Below are positions 17,923 to 25,988 of a DNA stretch of 64,000 nucleotides, in pieces. Each line of letters starts with the position of its first letter. Position 1 is the stretch's first letter. The DNA lies in NCBI GenBank assembly GCA_937998875.1, contig CALLBO010000005.1, positions 1 through 64,000 of the forward strand, given 5' to 3'. The translations under genes and the position numbers were made by a program. Source of the stretch: an uncultured Granulosicoccaceae bacterium. GTDB taxonomy: Bacteria > Pseudomonadota > Gammaproteobacteria > Granulosicoccales > Granulosicoccaceae. Under the pieces are notes generated by a model. That model saw nothing but the letters and a program-made list of their open reading frames with translations. It ran no database searches and was not told the DNA's origin.

Positions 17923-19002
17923 ATGCCCGGGGTGGATCTGGCCAGACATTCAAAATTGTCGGCGCAAACCGTATCTGTGATTTTGCGAAAACTGGAAATC
18001 GACGGGCTTTTAACAAAGGGGCTTCCAGTACGCGGTCGGGTTGGCAAACCTTCCATTCCGCTTGGGCTTAATGACAATGGTGCTTACGCCTTTGGGGCAA
18101 AAGTAGGGCGACGGTCAAGCCGGCTGGTGTTGATGGATTTTTCCGGCAATGTTTGTGGTGAGCTTATGGAAGAACACCCTTATCCAACACCTTCCCGAAT
18201 TATGACGTTCCTGGAAAAGGGAATAAAAACGCTCGGTAAAAAAGTAAAAATTAAAAAAAACATCGCCGGAATCGGTGTTGCCGCGCCTTATGAGCTTTGG
18301 AACTGGCTTGATAATTTAGGGGCGCCGAAACGTGCGATGAATCAATGGCGTGGGTTCGACTTTACCAGCGCCATAGCAGAATTCAGTGACCTGGAAGTTC
18401 ACATAGGTAATGATGGAACACTCGCTTGCAATGCAGAACATGTGTTTGGCATCGGCAGAGACTTTTCTAACTATGCCTACTTCTACCTGGGCACATTTGC
18501 GGGTGGTGGCATGGTTTTAAACGATAGGGTTTACGCCGGGCGAACCGGTAATGCGGCAGCCTTTGGTACACTACCGGTGGGTGATGTAAACGCTTCAGAG
18601 CATCAGCTTATACATAAGTCTTCGCTTTATCTGCTTGAGAAAATGATGCAGCAAAAAAAGCGCCCCACCAATCTTATCGGTCCCAAGCAAACAGACTGGT
18701 CTGATGTAGGAACCGTACTTGATGACTGGATTGAACAAGCTGCTCGTTATCTTGCTGTGGCCAGTGTTTCAGTTTGTTCTGTGATTGATTTTCAAACAGT
18801 GATTATTGATGGTCGGTTTCCGACAAAGGTTCGCAAACGATTGGTTGAACGCGTGCAACATCACTTAAAAACGGTTGACACCCAGGGTATTGAGCCACCG
18901 GGTATCGCTGAGGGCACCATTGGCATAGACGCGAGTGCCATCGGGGCGGCCTACCAGCCAATCGTACAGAGCTATCTTCTCAAAGAAACAGTGCACGTCT
19001 GA
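17923..19002 (+). CDS. ROK family transcriptional regulator of the sugar operon
   Basis: A ROK protein (NagC/FrcR type) with an N-terminal winged helix-turn-helix (SKLSAQTVSVILRKLEIDGL) and a sugar-kinase-like domain (GIGVAAPYELWNW, IGNDGTLACNAEHVFGIG, GTFAGGGMVL). The usual ROK zinc-cysteine motif is not seen. The first ATG is at 17923, but the same frame upstream encodes GVNQWGLRDHNERLILTLIQ, which matches where such regulators normally begin. The frame stays open back to a TAG at 17806 without ATG, GTG or TTG. The true start may be a rare codon, for example ATA at 17845 behind AAAGG. It probably represses or tunes the divergent transporter. Confidence 0.85.
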   Translation: MPGVDLARHSKLSAQTVSVILRKLEIDGLLTKGLPVRGRVGKPSIPLGLNDNGAYAFGAKVGRRSSRLVLMDFSGNVCGELMEEHPYPTPSRIMTFLEKGIKTLGKKVKIKKNIAGIGVAAPYELWNWLDNLGAPKRAMNQWRGFDFTSAIAEFSDLEVHIGNDGTLACNAEHVFGIGRDFSNYAYFYLGTFAGGGMVLNDRVYAGRTGNAAAFGTLPVGDVNASEHQLIHKSSLYLLEKMMQQKKRPTNLIGPKQTDWSDVGTVLDDWIEQAARYLAVASVSVCSVIDFQTVIIDGRFPTKVRKRLVERVQHHLKTVDTQGIEPPGIAEGTIGIDASAIGAAYQPIVQSYLLKETVHV

Positions 19003-19123
19003 AAAATTGTCGCTTCGTACTGAACTTCCTGATGTTCGTCTTTGCAGGTGGCATCGAAAGTCACGGTAAAGTTGAAGTATGCTTTTGTATGCGCAGATTT
19101 TTTAAGGCGGGAAGGTAGGTGCC

Positions 19124-19306
19124 TCAGTCTTTGTCTCTTACCACAAACGCAATGTTTCTGATCGCTTTAATGCCATAAACCTTTATGTAACGAAGCGCAC
19201 CCTGGTCGAAATCGCATGTGACGGGGCATGCGGTAAGTGTGTGTAAAGGCTCAACGACTTCATCTGTGCGGTAGCGCTTTATAGCGTCTGAGACTGGTGT
19301 GTTCAT
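19124..19306 (-). CDS. Small hypothetical protein
   Basis: A 60-residue frame beginning MNTPVSDAIKRYR with ATG at 19304-19306; a longer version to 19351 is possible. It contains two cysteines (TACPVTCDF) and a basic C-terminal half, YIKVYGIKAIRN. No known domain is recognised and no strong ribosome site is visible. It lies between the ROK regulator and the oxidoreductase, on the opposite strand to both, and may not be real. Confidence 0.3.
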   Translation of the reverse strand: MNTPVSDAIKRYRTDEVVEPLHTLTACPVTCDFDQGALRYIKVYGIKAIRNIAFVVRDKD

Positions 19307-19499
19307 TCTGAGAATCTTATTATGGGTTGGTCTTTGGACTAACCAAATCAACTACCATTGAACCGAGGGTTGCCCTAATATTGATGTTGCCAGTGGAATA
19401 CTATCAAACACTACATTATGTCTTAGCAGGAGTGGCATACCAAACACCGTTGTTCCACAGTAACATAGCTTGGGTTGATACAGTAAGTAGGAGAAACAG

Positions 19500-20516
19500 A
19501 TGAAAGGTGCGCTAATCGGTTGTGGTTTTTTCTCGCAGAATCATTTGCATGCATGGCGTGATGTTTCGGGGGTGGAAATAGTCGCGTTGTGTGATACAGA
19601 CGCTGCGCGCCTGCAAACCACTGCCGAATCCTTCAACATACGCCGAACCTATGAGGATGCCACTGAGTTATTCGCGGAGGGTGGTTTCGATTTCGTTGAT
19701 ATCGTCACTACAGTCGACTCCCATCGTTCGTTGGTTGAGATGGCAGCGCTAGCCGGTGTGCATATTATTTGTCAAAAACCCTTTGCCGACAACATGGAAG
19801 ATGCGAGAGCCATGGTGAAATCTGCAAAAGATGCTGGCAAAACCTTGATGGTCCATGAGAACTTTCGTTGGCAGTCGCCCATACAAACCGCTCTTCAGGT
19901 AGTTGAATCCGGTGACATCGGTGATCCGTTCTTTTGTCGGGTTAGCTTCCGTTCCGGCTATGATGTATTTAGCGGGCAACCTTACCTGGCTGAAGGCGAG
20001 CGTTTTATTATCGAAGATCTCGGCATACATATTTTGGATATAGCGCGCGCTTTTCTAGGTGACGCTAATCAGATTGCAGCGACGACTCGACGCATCAACC
20101 CGAACATTAACGGAGAAGATGTTGCAACAATGTTGCTTACCCATGACAATGGCGGAACCAGCGTGGTTGATTGCTCTTATGCGACTCGCAGACTCCCGGA
20201 AACCTTTCCGCAGTCCCTTCTAGAGATCGACGGCTCAGCTGGAACGCTGCGACTGGACGCAGGTTATCAGTTAAGCGTGTTTGGCAAAACTGAAACTCAT
20301 CGAGATGTGTCTCCGCCTTTACTACCGTGGGCTGAAAAGCCATGGCATAACATTCAGGAAAGTGTGCTCAGTATTCAACAGCATTTTATTGAGTGTGTGC
20401 AGAAGGGGATAGAACCACAGACTTCCGGGGTGGATAATCTGAAAACTCTGGCATTAGTCGAGGCGGCATATGCTTCTACGGAGGGCAGTTGTACTATCAA
20501 TTTCTCTGCTATTTAG
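19500..20516 (+). CDS. Gfo/Idh/MocA family NAD(P)-dependent oxidoreductase
   Basis: A 338-residue protein. The Rossmann opener GALIGCGFFSQNHLHAW is at residues 3-19, and the family signature ICQKPFADNMEDA near residue 91 carries the catalytic Lys-Pro pair. A HENFRWQSP segment and a C-terminal alpha/beta domain follow. Such enzymes oxidise or reduce hydroxyl groups of sugars, inositols or sugar derivatives with NAD(P). Position next to a sugar transporter and ROK regulator suggests a role with the imported sugar; the substrate is not known. AGTAGGAGAAACAG upstream is a good ribosome site. Confidence 0.88.
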   Translation: MKGALIGCGFFSQNHLHAWRDVSGVEIVALCDTDAARLQTTAESFNIRRTYEDATELFAEGGFDFVDIVTTVDSHRSLVEMAALAGVHIICQKPFADNMEDARAMVKSAKDAGKTLMVHENFRWQSPIQTALQVVESGDIGDPFFCRVSFRSGYDVFSGQPYLAEGERFIIEDLGIHILDIARAFLGDANQIAATTRRINPNINGEDVATMLLTHDNGGTSVVDCSYATRRLPETFPQSLLEIDGSAGTLRLDAGYQLSVFGKTETHRDVSPPLLPWAEKPWHNIQESVLSIQQHFIECVQKGIEPQTSGVDNLKTLALVEAAYASTEGSCTINFSAI

Positions 20517-20612
20517 GTGTGTTGCATCTTTCCTTTTTTGTACTTGTAACAATTGGCGCTGCCTCTTGTGCCCGCTGAAAAGAACCGGCTTCAACAAGTA
20601 GCAAGAGCTGGT

Positions 20613-20794
20613 CTAGCCCGGCTTATTCATGAAAATGACGGCATCCCGCTTGCTCCTTGATTTCACAGCGAATTTTTTCTCTTGCGAATATCAATAAGCC
20701 GAGTAAATTAAAACATGGCACGCGAGAAGAAAATACCCTGTGAAACCAATGCTCTGCGCGCTATGCTCGCCATTTCACGAATAAACCGGGCTAG
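20613..20794. mobile_element. MITE-like element, copy 1
   Basis: About 182 bases bounded by inverted ends: CTAGCCCGGCTTATTC at the left (20613) and GAATAAACCGGGCTAG at the right (to 20794). Over 24-25 bases the ends match except for two mismatches and one extra base. It encodes no protein. A second, more decayed copy lies at about 36211-36363 in the same orientation, sharing ACGG(C/T)ATCCCGCTTG, TTTTTTCTCTTGC and GCTATGCTCGCCATTTC. Two copies with inverted ends and no gene fit a non-autonomous transposon relic or a MITE. The rest of the 20517-20990 gap shows nothing recognisable. Confidence 0.7.
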
Positions 20795-20990
20795 GTACTG
20801 CGACTCCGTCGTCATAGCAATCTGGTGTGTACTAGTGCACTAGATCTATTACTCGCAATACGAGAATTCTGAAAAATAAGTTACCAATTATGTATTGCTT
20901 GATATCGGTGCACCAACTACTTCGGTGTACTTAGAAGTGCGGTAGTAAGTATGGATTTGTAGTGGTATTGCGTGCGCTCGATGGAAGGAA

Positions 20991-21476
20991 TTAGCCACAG
21001 ACTTGACTGGTACTCTGCACAAGTACCCATTTAATAATATCCCGGTGATCATCAAGAGTCAGAACCTGTGCTTTGGTGAGTGAGATGATTAGAAACGGGC
21101 TCTGAGTTTCCATCTGTGATTTTATTTCATCGGCAGTGTCTGGCGTGCCCACTCCCCATGGACGCCTTGCGACGAGTTCTTTGAGCTGGGCAAATCCGTT
21201 TAATCCATCAACGAAAGCCATAGACGCGATGACAATATCCGTATCATCGAGTTGTTTCAGGCAATCGTTACTGCTGAGGTCAAGATGCGATGATGAAGTT
21301 CTCGCGCTGTCTGATGCTTCACTGCCAGTGGATTCATCTTCTGTGGCCTGTGCTGTAGCAGGCGAAGAAGCGGTGTAGATGGGTAATATTATTGCCAGAC
21401 TAGCCAGAAAGTTAGCCAGGGGATTGGCCGATAGGTTGACTGGTAAAGAATGAAGAGGGAGTAGGTTACTTTTCAT
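20991..21476 (-). CDS. Exported protein of unknown function
   Basis: A 161-residue protein with an N-terminal hydrophobic region (FLASLAIILPIYTASSPATAQA) ending in a plausible signal-peptidase site near residue 44, an unusually long leader. A Ser/Glu/Asp-rich linker follows, then a compact region of about 95 residues with two cysteines (SNDCLKQL and the terminal SQVCG) that may form a disulfide. No family is recognised. It is downstream of the DUF4124 gene on the same strand. Confidence 0.6.
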   Translation of the reverse strand: MKSNLLPLHSLPVNLSANPLANFLASLAIILPIYTASSPATAQATEDESTGSEASDSARTSSSHLDLSSNDCLKQLDDTDIVIASMAFVDGLNGFAQLKELVARRPWGVGTPDTADEIKSQMETQSPFLIISLTKAQVLTLDDHRDIIKWVLVQSTSQVCG

Positions 21477-21553
21477 AAAAGTGTCCGCCGTAGCTGGCGG
21501 ACATTTTATCGGAACAGGGCTGAATTTGCAGCGCCTAAGAAGTAGCGCTAACG

Positions 21554-22102
21554 TTAATTTTGCTCGCTAATTTTAAACTTCACAGAGGCAGACTCGATAA
21601 TGGTCTTGCCTTCGGAGTTTTGAATGCGACTGGTCACCGTGTGATCACCCACCGGTAAATTCTGTACTGATAAATTCACATCGCGGCCTTTACTGATGTC
21701 TCTGCCGTCTACATTAATAACCAGCTGATCGTGTTTACCCAGTGAAGGCGTTGGCAGTAATATGACTTGTACCGAGTTGGCTTTTGAGTCAACTACTTTG
21801 CCTTGACGAGGAGTGAGAATTTCCAGGCTTTTATAGTTTGGAGATTTTTTCAGTTCACCCTCTTCAAGGTCGGAGCCGGAACTCTCTTCTTCGCCACCCT
21901 CCGGTTCAGTGCTTCTTGGCCTGCGGACTTTGAATTCTTCGGCACCCTGAACTGGTTTGTCGCTGTAAGACACGTTGCCAGATTCGTCGATATGTTTGTA
22001 GATATTCGCGCTGGCTGAACTGATGGCAAGGGTGACACTGAGGGTGCCAATGGTTAATAGAGTTGTCTTGACAAAAGCGTTCACGCCTTTACTCCTAAAC
22101 AT
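21554..22102 (-). CDS. DUF4124 domain exported protein
   Basis: A 182-residue protein with a signal peptide (hydrophobic to about residue 32, ending ASA), then the DUF4124 hallmark NIYKHIDESGNVSYSDKPV, an acidic linker and a C-terminal beta-rich region with LEILTPRQGKVV and VNVDGRDISKG-like strands resembling an immunoglobulin-like fold. The function of DUF4124 is unknown; members are common periplasmic proteins in gammaproteobacteria and often lie near glnA-ntrBC. Here a glutamine synthetase gene is 1.4 kb upstream. Confidence 0.82.
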   Translation of the reverse strand: MFRSKGVNAFVKTTLLTIGTLSVTLAISSASANIYKHIDESGNVSYSDKPVQGAEEFKVRRPRSTEPEGGEEESSGSDLEEGELKKSPNYKSLEILTPRQGKVVDSKANSVQVILLPTPSLGKHDQLVINVDGRDISKGRDVNLSVQNLPVGDHTVTSRIQNSEGKTIIESASVKFKISEQN

Positions 22103-22327
22103 AAAATGATGCAGATTTGTTCTGGTTTAGGAGATCAATCAATATTCACGCCGGTTGGTCCTGGCGTGTGCTGGACTTTATTGGTAATGAGACTCAGCCC
22201 ACACCGGTGAGGAAACTGCCTACTTGCGATCAAGCACGTAAGTGAGGAAGTCTATGGAAAAATCTGCATCATTTGTGCTCAATGATGCGCGGATTCATGG
22301 GTATTTAGTGGAATTTCTAATCCGCGA

Positions 22328-23269
22328 TCACCAGTCGCTTTGCAGGAGGCGTATCACTTCCGCTGCAGTTTGTATTCTGTTATCCGGTTGTTTCTCGAGG
22401 CACTTCATCACGGTATCTTCGAGTAGCTTGGGTACAGGGGTCAGGTCTGAGGGTTTTGGTGGTTCCTCTTGCAAGGTGAATTTTATAACATCCTCCATGT
22501 GTTCTCCCTGTGCGGGTGTGCGTCCGGTGAGTGCTTCGTATAAAACTACGCCCAGGCTGTAGATATCGGTGCGTGCGTCAATATTTGGATCCCGTTCCAG
22601 CTGTTCGGGAGACATATAAAACAAGGTTCCCTGCAGCTTTTGATGTCCAGTCATGGCTGGATCTTCGGACTCCCGTAGCGGTACTTCGTTTTCTATGTCA
22701 GATTGCTGACCCTCCTGATCCCAGACTTTTGCCAGACCCCAGTCGAGTAGCAGTACTTCGCCATACGGACCTACCAGGATGTTTTCCGGCTTAATGTCGC
22801 GGTGGATAACGCCATGACTATGTGCGCAGTCCAATGCACGAGCAACCTGCACAACGATATCGACCAGCTGATAAAGATCATAGCGCTCGCGATAGTCAAA
22901 AATTTCACGCAGCGTATAGCCGTGCACCAGCTTCATCGTGAAGTAGTAGTGCCCCTTGTTGGTGCGGCCGAGTTCATAGGTTGGTACTGTATTCGGATGT
23001 TGCAGCATCGCAGAGACACGTGCTTCACGCAGCAAGCGCTTTTGTTCTATTTCGTCGTCGGCAAATTCCGGTAGCAATGACTTGTAGCAGATGACTCGGT
23101 TCAGGTGCATATCCTTGCACGATTGAATCAGTGACTTGCCGCCTTTGGCAATGGTTTTGAAAAAGGCATAGCGAAAGTTCTGGTCGACTTTTTCTGCCAG
23201 ATCTTTATCTGTTTGTTCTATGAATAACGTGGGAACATCAGGCAGCTTTAGCTTCGGATATTCACTCAT
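22328..23269 (-). CDS. Serine/threonine protein kinase (Hanks type)
   Basis: A 313-residue soluble kinase domain with no membrane segment or sensor domain. It has a Lys at 63 (VICYKSLL), Glu82 in the C-helix, the catalytic loop HRDIKPEN at 156-163 and the metal motif DWG at 176-178 in place of DFG. GTLFYMSPEQL follows in the activation segment and RTDIYSLGVVLYEALTG in subdomain IX. The nucleotide loop (AKGGKS) is unusual, but all catalytic residues are present, so it should be active. It lies downstream of the GSII glutamine synthetase gene; whether it acts on that enzyme is unknown. Confidence 0.9.
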   Translation of the reverse strand: MSEYPKLKLPDVPTLFIEQTDKDLAEKVDQNFRYAFFKTIAKGGKSLIQSCKDMHLNRVICYKSLLPEFADDEIEQKRLLREARVSAMLQHPNTVPTYELGRTNKGHYYFTMKLVHGYTLREIFDYRERYDLYQLVDIVVQVARALDCAHSHGVIHRDIKPENILVGPYGEVLLLDWGLAKVWDQEGQQSDIENEVPLRESEDPAMTGHQKLQGTLFYMSPEQLERDPNIDARTDIYSLGVVLYEALTGRTPAQGEHMEDVIKFTLQEEPPKPSDLTPVPKLLEDTVMKCLEKQPDNRIQTAAEVIRLLQSDW

Positions 23270-23445
23270 GCCGATTTACCAGTCCGGGCTGAAGGTTGAG
23301 TGTAGCGCAATGCGGAGCTGATTAACGCACCGGTTGACTGGTCCGTTTGGATGTTAATAATCGAATGGGGTCGTGATTAAATCAAGCCCATGCGTGATCG
23401 TCTACGCTCGAGTACAACATGAGGAGTGTGAGGTCCTGGGGAGAG

Positions 23446-23472
23446 ATCCCCGCGTTATCACGCGGGGATTTT
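23446..23472. other. GC-rich hairpin between kinase and glutamine synthetase genes
   Basis: ATCCCCGCG (23446-23454) and CGCGGGGAT (23461-23469) form a perfect 9-base stem with a six-base loop. The run TTTT follows on the plus strand, while both flanking genes are on the minus strand. It therefore looks like a terminator in the unexpected direction, or a processing or stability hairpin between glnII and the kinase. Confidence 0.5.
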
Positions 23473-23508
23473 GTGAAGTGAGTTACTTCGCTACTGCTTT
23501 AGTCCTGC

Positions 23509-24516
23509 TTATAAGGCTTCAGTGGTAGTTTTAATAATTGCCGCCGCTACCTTGTAGGGATCAGCGTTCGACGCAGGACGGCGATCTTCAAGACGCCCTT
23601 TCCAGCCATCTTCAATAGTGCCAACCGGAATACGAATCGACGCTCCGCGGTCAGAGACACCGTAGCTGAACTGATCAATTGACTGGGTTTCGTGCTTACC
23701 TGTCAGGCGCTGATCATTGTCGGCACCATAGACGCTGATGTGGCGTTGAATGTTCTTACCGAACTCTTCGCAGATTTTAGTGAAGATATCTTCTTTACCC
23801 GAATCGCGCATTACGCTGTTTGAAAAGTTAGCGTGCATGCCCGAGCCGTTCCAGTCGGTATCGCCGAGTGGTTTTGGATGCAGGTCTACAGCCACGCCGT
23901 ATTTTTCTGCGGTGCGCTCGAGGAGGTAACGCGCCATCCAGATTTCATCACCAGCGCGTTTAGCACCTTTGGCGAATATCTGGTATTCCCATTGTCCGGC
24001 GGCAACCTCGGCGTTGATGCCTTCAACGTTCAATCCCGCTTCCAGACACATATCAAGGTGCTCTTCGACAATTTGTCGACCGAATGAATTTTTGCCACCT
24101 ACTGAACAGTAGTAGGGTCCTTGCGGTGCCGGAAAACCGTTTTCCGGGAAACCCAGTGGCAGGTTGGTGTCTGTGTCGATCAGGAAGTATTCCTGCTCGA
24201 AGCCGAACCAGAAATCGTCATCATCTTCTTCAATAGTGGCGCGCCCGTTTGAGACATGCGGCGTGTTGTCTGCATTCAGAACTTCGGTCATAACCAGGAA
24301 ACTGTTCAAACGATCCGGGTCTGGAATGATTGCGACCGGCTTGAGTAGACAGTCGGAATCGTTACCTTCTGCTTGCTCGGTGGAGCTGCCGTCGAATGAC
24401 CACATCGGGCAATCTTCAAGAGTGCCGCCAAAATCGTTGCGTACCATTGTCTTGCTGCGCAGGCTTTGGGTGGGTTTGTAGCCGTCGAGCCAGATATATT
24501 CTAGTTTGCTTTTCAT
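23509..24516 (-). CDS. glnII: Glutamine synthetase, eukaryotic type (GSII)
   Basis: A 335-residue enzyme joining glutamate and ammonium to glutamine using ATP. The short length and the motifs FDGSSTEQAEGNDSDC, FGFEQEYFLID and GPYYCSVGG mark it as type II (eukaryotic-like, as GlnII of rhizobia). The usual 470-residue, adenylylated GSI has a different pattern. Catalytic and metal residues lie in FEQEYF, INAEVAAGQWEYQ and HANFSN. ATG at 24514-24516 follows GGAGAGTTCCGATC. GSII is not regulated by adenylylation, so transcription or another input is expected to control it. Confidence 0.92.
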   Translation of the reverse strand: MKSKLEYIWLDGYKPTQSLRSKTMVRNDFGGTLEDCPMWSFDGSSTEQAEGNDSDCLLKPVAIIPDPDRLNSFLVMTEVLNADNTPHVSNGRATIEEDDDDFWFGFEQEYFLIDTDTNLPLGFPENGFPAPQGPYYCSVGGKNSFGRQIVEEHLDMCLEAGLNVEGINAEVAAGQWEYQIFAKGAKRAGDEIWMARYLLERTAEKYGVAVDLHPKPLGDTDWNGSGMHANFSNSVMRDSGKEDIFTKICEEFGKNIQRHISVYGADNDQRLTGKHETQSIDQFSYGVSDRGASIRIPVGTIEDGWKGRLEDRRPASNADPYKVAAAIIKTTTEAL

Positions 24517-25079
24517 GATCGGAACTCTCCAATAATCATAGTCTTACAATTGTTCCACCAGCCATGCGGCTCACTGAGCACATGGATAGCGGGTGATCCG
24601 GGTGTGAATTGGGTTGACCATTCCTGTATGAGCGAAGGTATACCGCATTTGCCAGTAACACTGGCGTCACCTGGGCAGGTGTTGGTCTTAGCCGCCCATG
24701 ATACCACGAGCCTGAACGTTACTGGTTCGTGAGTTGTTTGTGATGCGCTAATTTTGCATCGGACTGATGCGTTTCTTGCAGCGCTGCATTTTAACTGCCT
24801 CGATTGTTGGCGATGGATAAACGGGTCTGCATATCGAAATCTGGTTGCTCAGAGCGTGAACAGCCGGACGATGTTTCGGCTGGGCAGGGCGGCACTTAAG
24901 AACGTTGTCTCGCGACGAATCCCGGTAGTTAAATCGCGCTGAGGGAAGTGCTCAGTTATTCCCATCCGGTGATAGCTGGAATGTTACATTGACGGCAGAC
25001 CAGTAGCGATAGAGAGGTAATAGTCAGAGGGTCGCGTTAAAATTCTGGTTTTTATCACGGACCCGTCCGGAGCATTTTC
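24517..25079. other. Divergent intergenic region between glnII and glyQ
   Basis: Promoters for both divergent genes should lie here. No coding frame is convincing. A short perfect palindrome GCCAGT-AAC-ACTGGC is at 24651-24665, and an imperfect inverted repeat (CACGAGCC and GGTTCGTG) is at about 24705-24731. I looked for a sigma-54 (GG-N10-GC) element upstream of glnII and did not find a convincing one. No riboswitch was recognised. Confidence 0.45.
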
Positions 25080-25988
25080 TTGCAATATGAATTAACTACC
25101 TTTCAGGGATTAATCGCAGCCCTCCAGCATTACTGGAGCGAACAGGGTTGTATGGTGCAACAGCCCTACGATATGGAAGTTGGCGCTGGTACTTTTCACA
25201 GCTCTACTTTTTTGCACGCGGTTGGCCCGGAGCCCTGGAACGCCTGCCATGTGCAGGGTTCGCGTCGGCCAACAGATGGTCGTTACGGTGAAAACCCCAA
25301 TCGTCTGCAGCACTACTACCAGTTTCAGGTAGTCATGAAGCCATCACCTGAGGATTTTCAAGAACTCTATCTCGGGTCACTGAAAGCCATAGGCTTTGAT
25401 CCCTTAGTGCACGATATCCGATTTGTGGAAGACAACTGGGAGTCTCCCACACTAGGTGCCTGGGGACTCGGATGGGAAGTCTGGTTGAACGGTATGGAGG
25501 TGACGCAATTTACTTACTTTCAGCAGGTAGGCGGTCTTGAGTGCAGGCCGGTAATGGGTGAAATTGCCTATGGCCTGGAGCGACTGGCGATGTATATACA
25601 AGGTGTCGACAGTGTTTATGATCTGTTGTGGTCCGATGGACCGACAGGGCCTGTCACCTATGGCGATGTATTTCTACAAAATGAAATTGAACAGTCTGCC
25701 TATAACTTTGAGCACGCAAATGTAGAGGCGCTCTTTCAAACCTTTGAAGCCTCTGAAAAAGAAGCGCAGGAGCTATCCGAATTGGGCCTGCCGCTACCGG
25801 CTTACGAAAAAGTACTTCGTGCATCGCATACTTTTAACCTTCTGGATGCGCGACATGCGATTTCTGTTACCGAAAGACAGCGATATATCTTGCGTATCCG
25901 CACCCAGGCAAGGCTGGTGGCAGAGGCTTATCTTGCCGCCCGTGAAAAACTGGAATTTCCATTGATCAAGAAGGTGCAGAATGACTGA
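25080..25988 (+). CDS. glyQ: Glycine--tRNA ligase alpha subunit
   Basis: The 302-residue catalytic subunit of the bacterial alpha2beta2 glycyl-tRNA synthetase, which charges tRNA-Gly. The class II features are clear: [51 protein letters not shown] and [19 protein letters not shown]. The start appears to be TTG at 25080, giving [11 protein letters not shown], which matches the family N-terminus; no nearby in-frame ATG does. It overlaps glyS by eight bases. Confidence 0.96.
   Translation: MQYELTTFQGLIAALQHYWSEQGCMVQQPYDMEVGAGTFHSSTFLHAVGPEPWNACHVQGSRRPTDGRYGENPNRLQHYYQFQVVMKPSPEDFQELYLGSLKAIGFDPLVHDIRFVEDNWESPTLGAWGLGWEVWLNGMEVTQFTYFQQVGGLECRPVMGEIAYGLERLAMYIQGVDSVYDLLWSDGPTGPVTYGDVFLQNEIEQSAYNFEHANVEALFQTFEASEKEAQELSELGLPLPAYEKVLRASHTFNLLDARHAISVTERQRYILRIRTQARLVAEAYLAAREKLEFPLIKKVQND

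Noticed and set aside
24517-24760. Sigma-54 promoter for the glutamine synthetase gene
   Set aside because: No GG-N10-GC element with adequate flanks was found on the minus strand in this interval.
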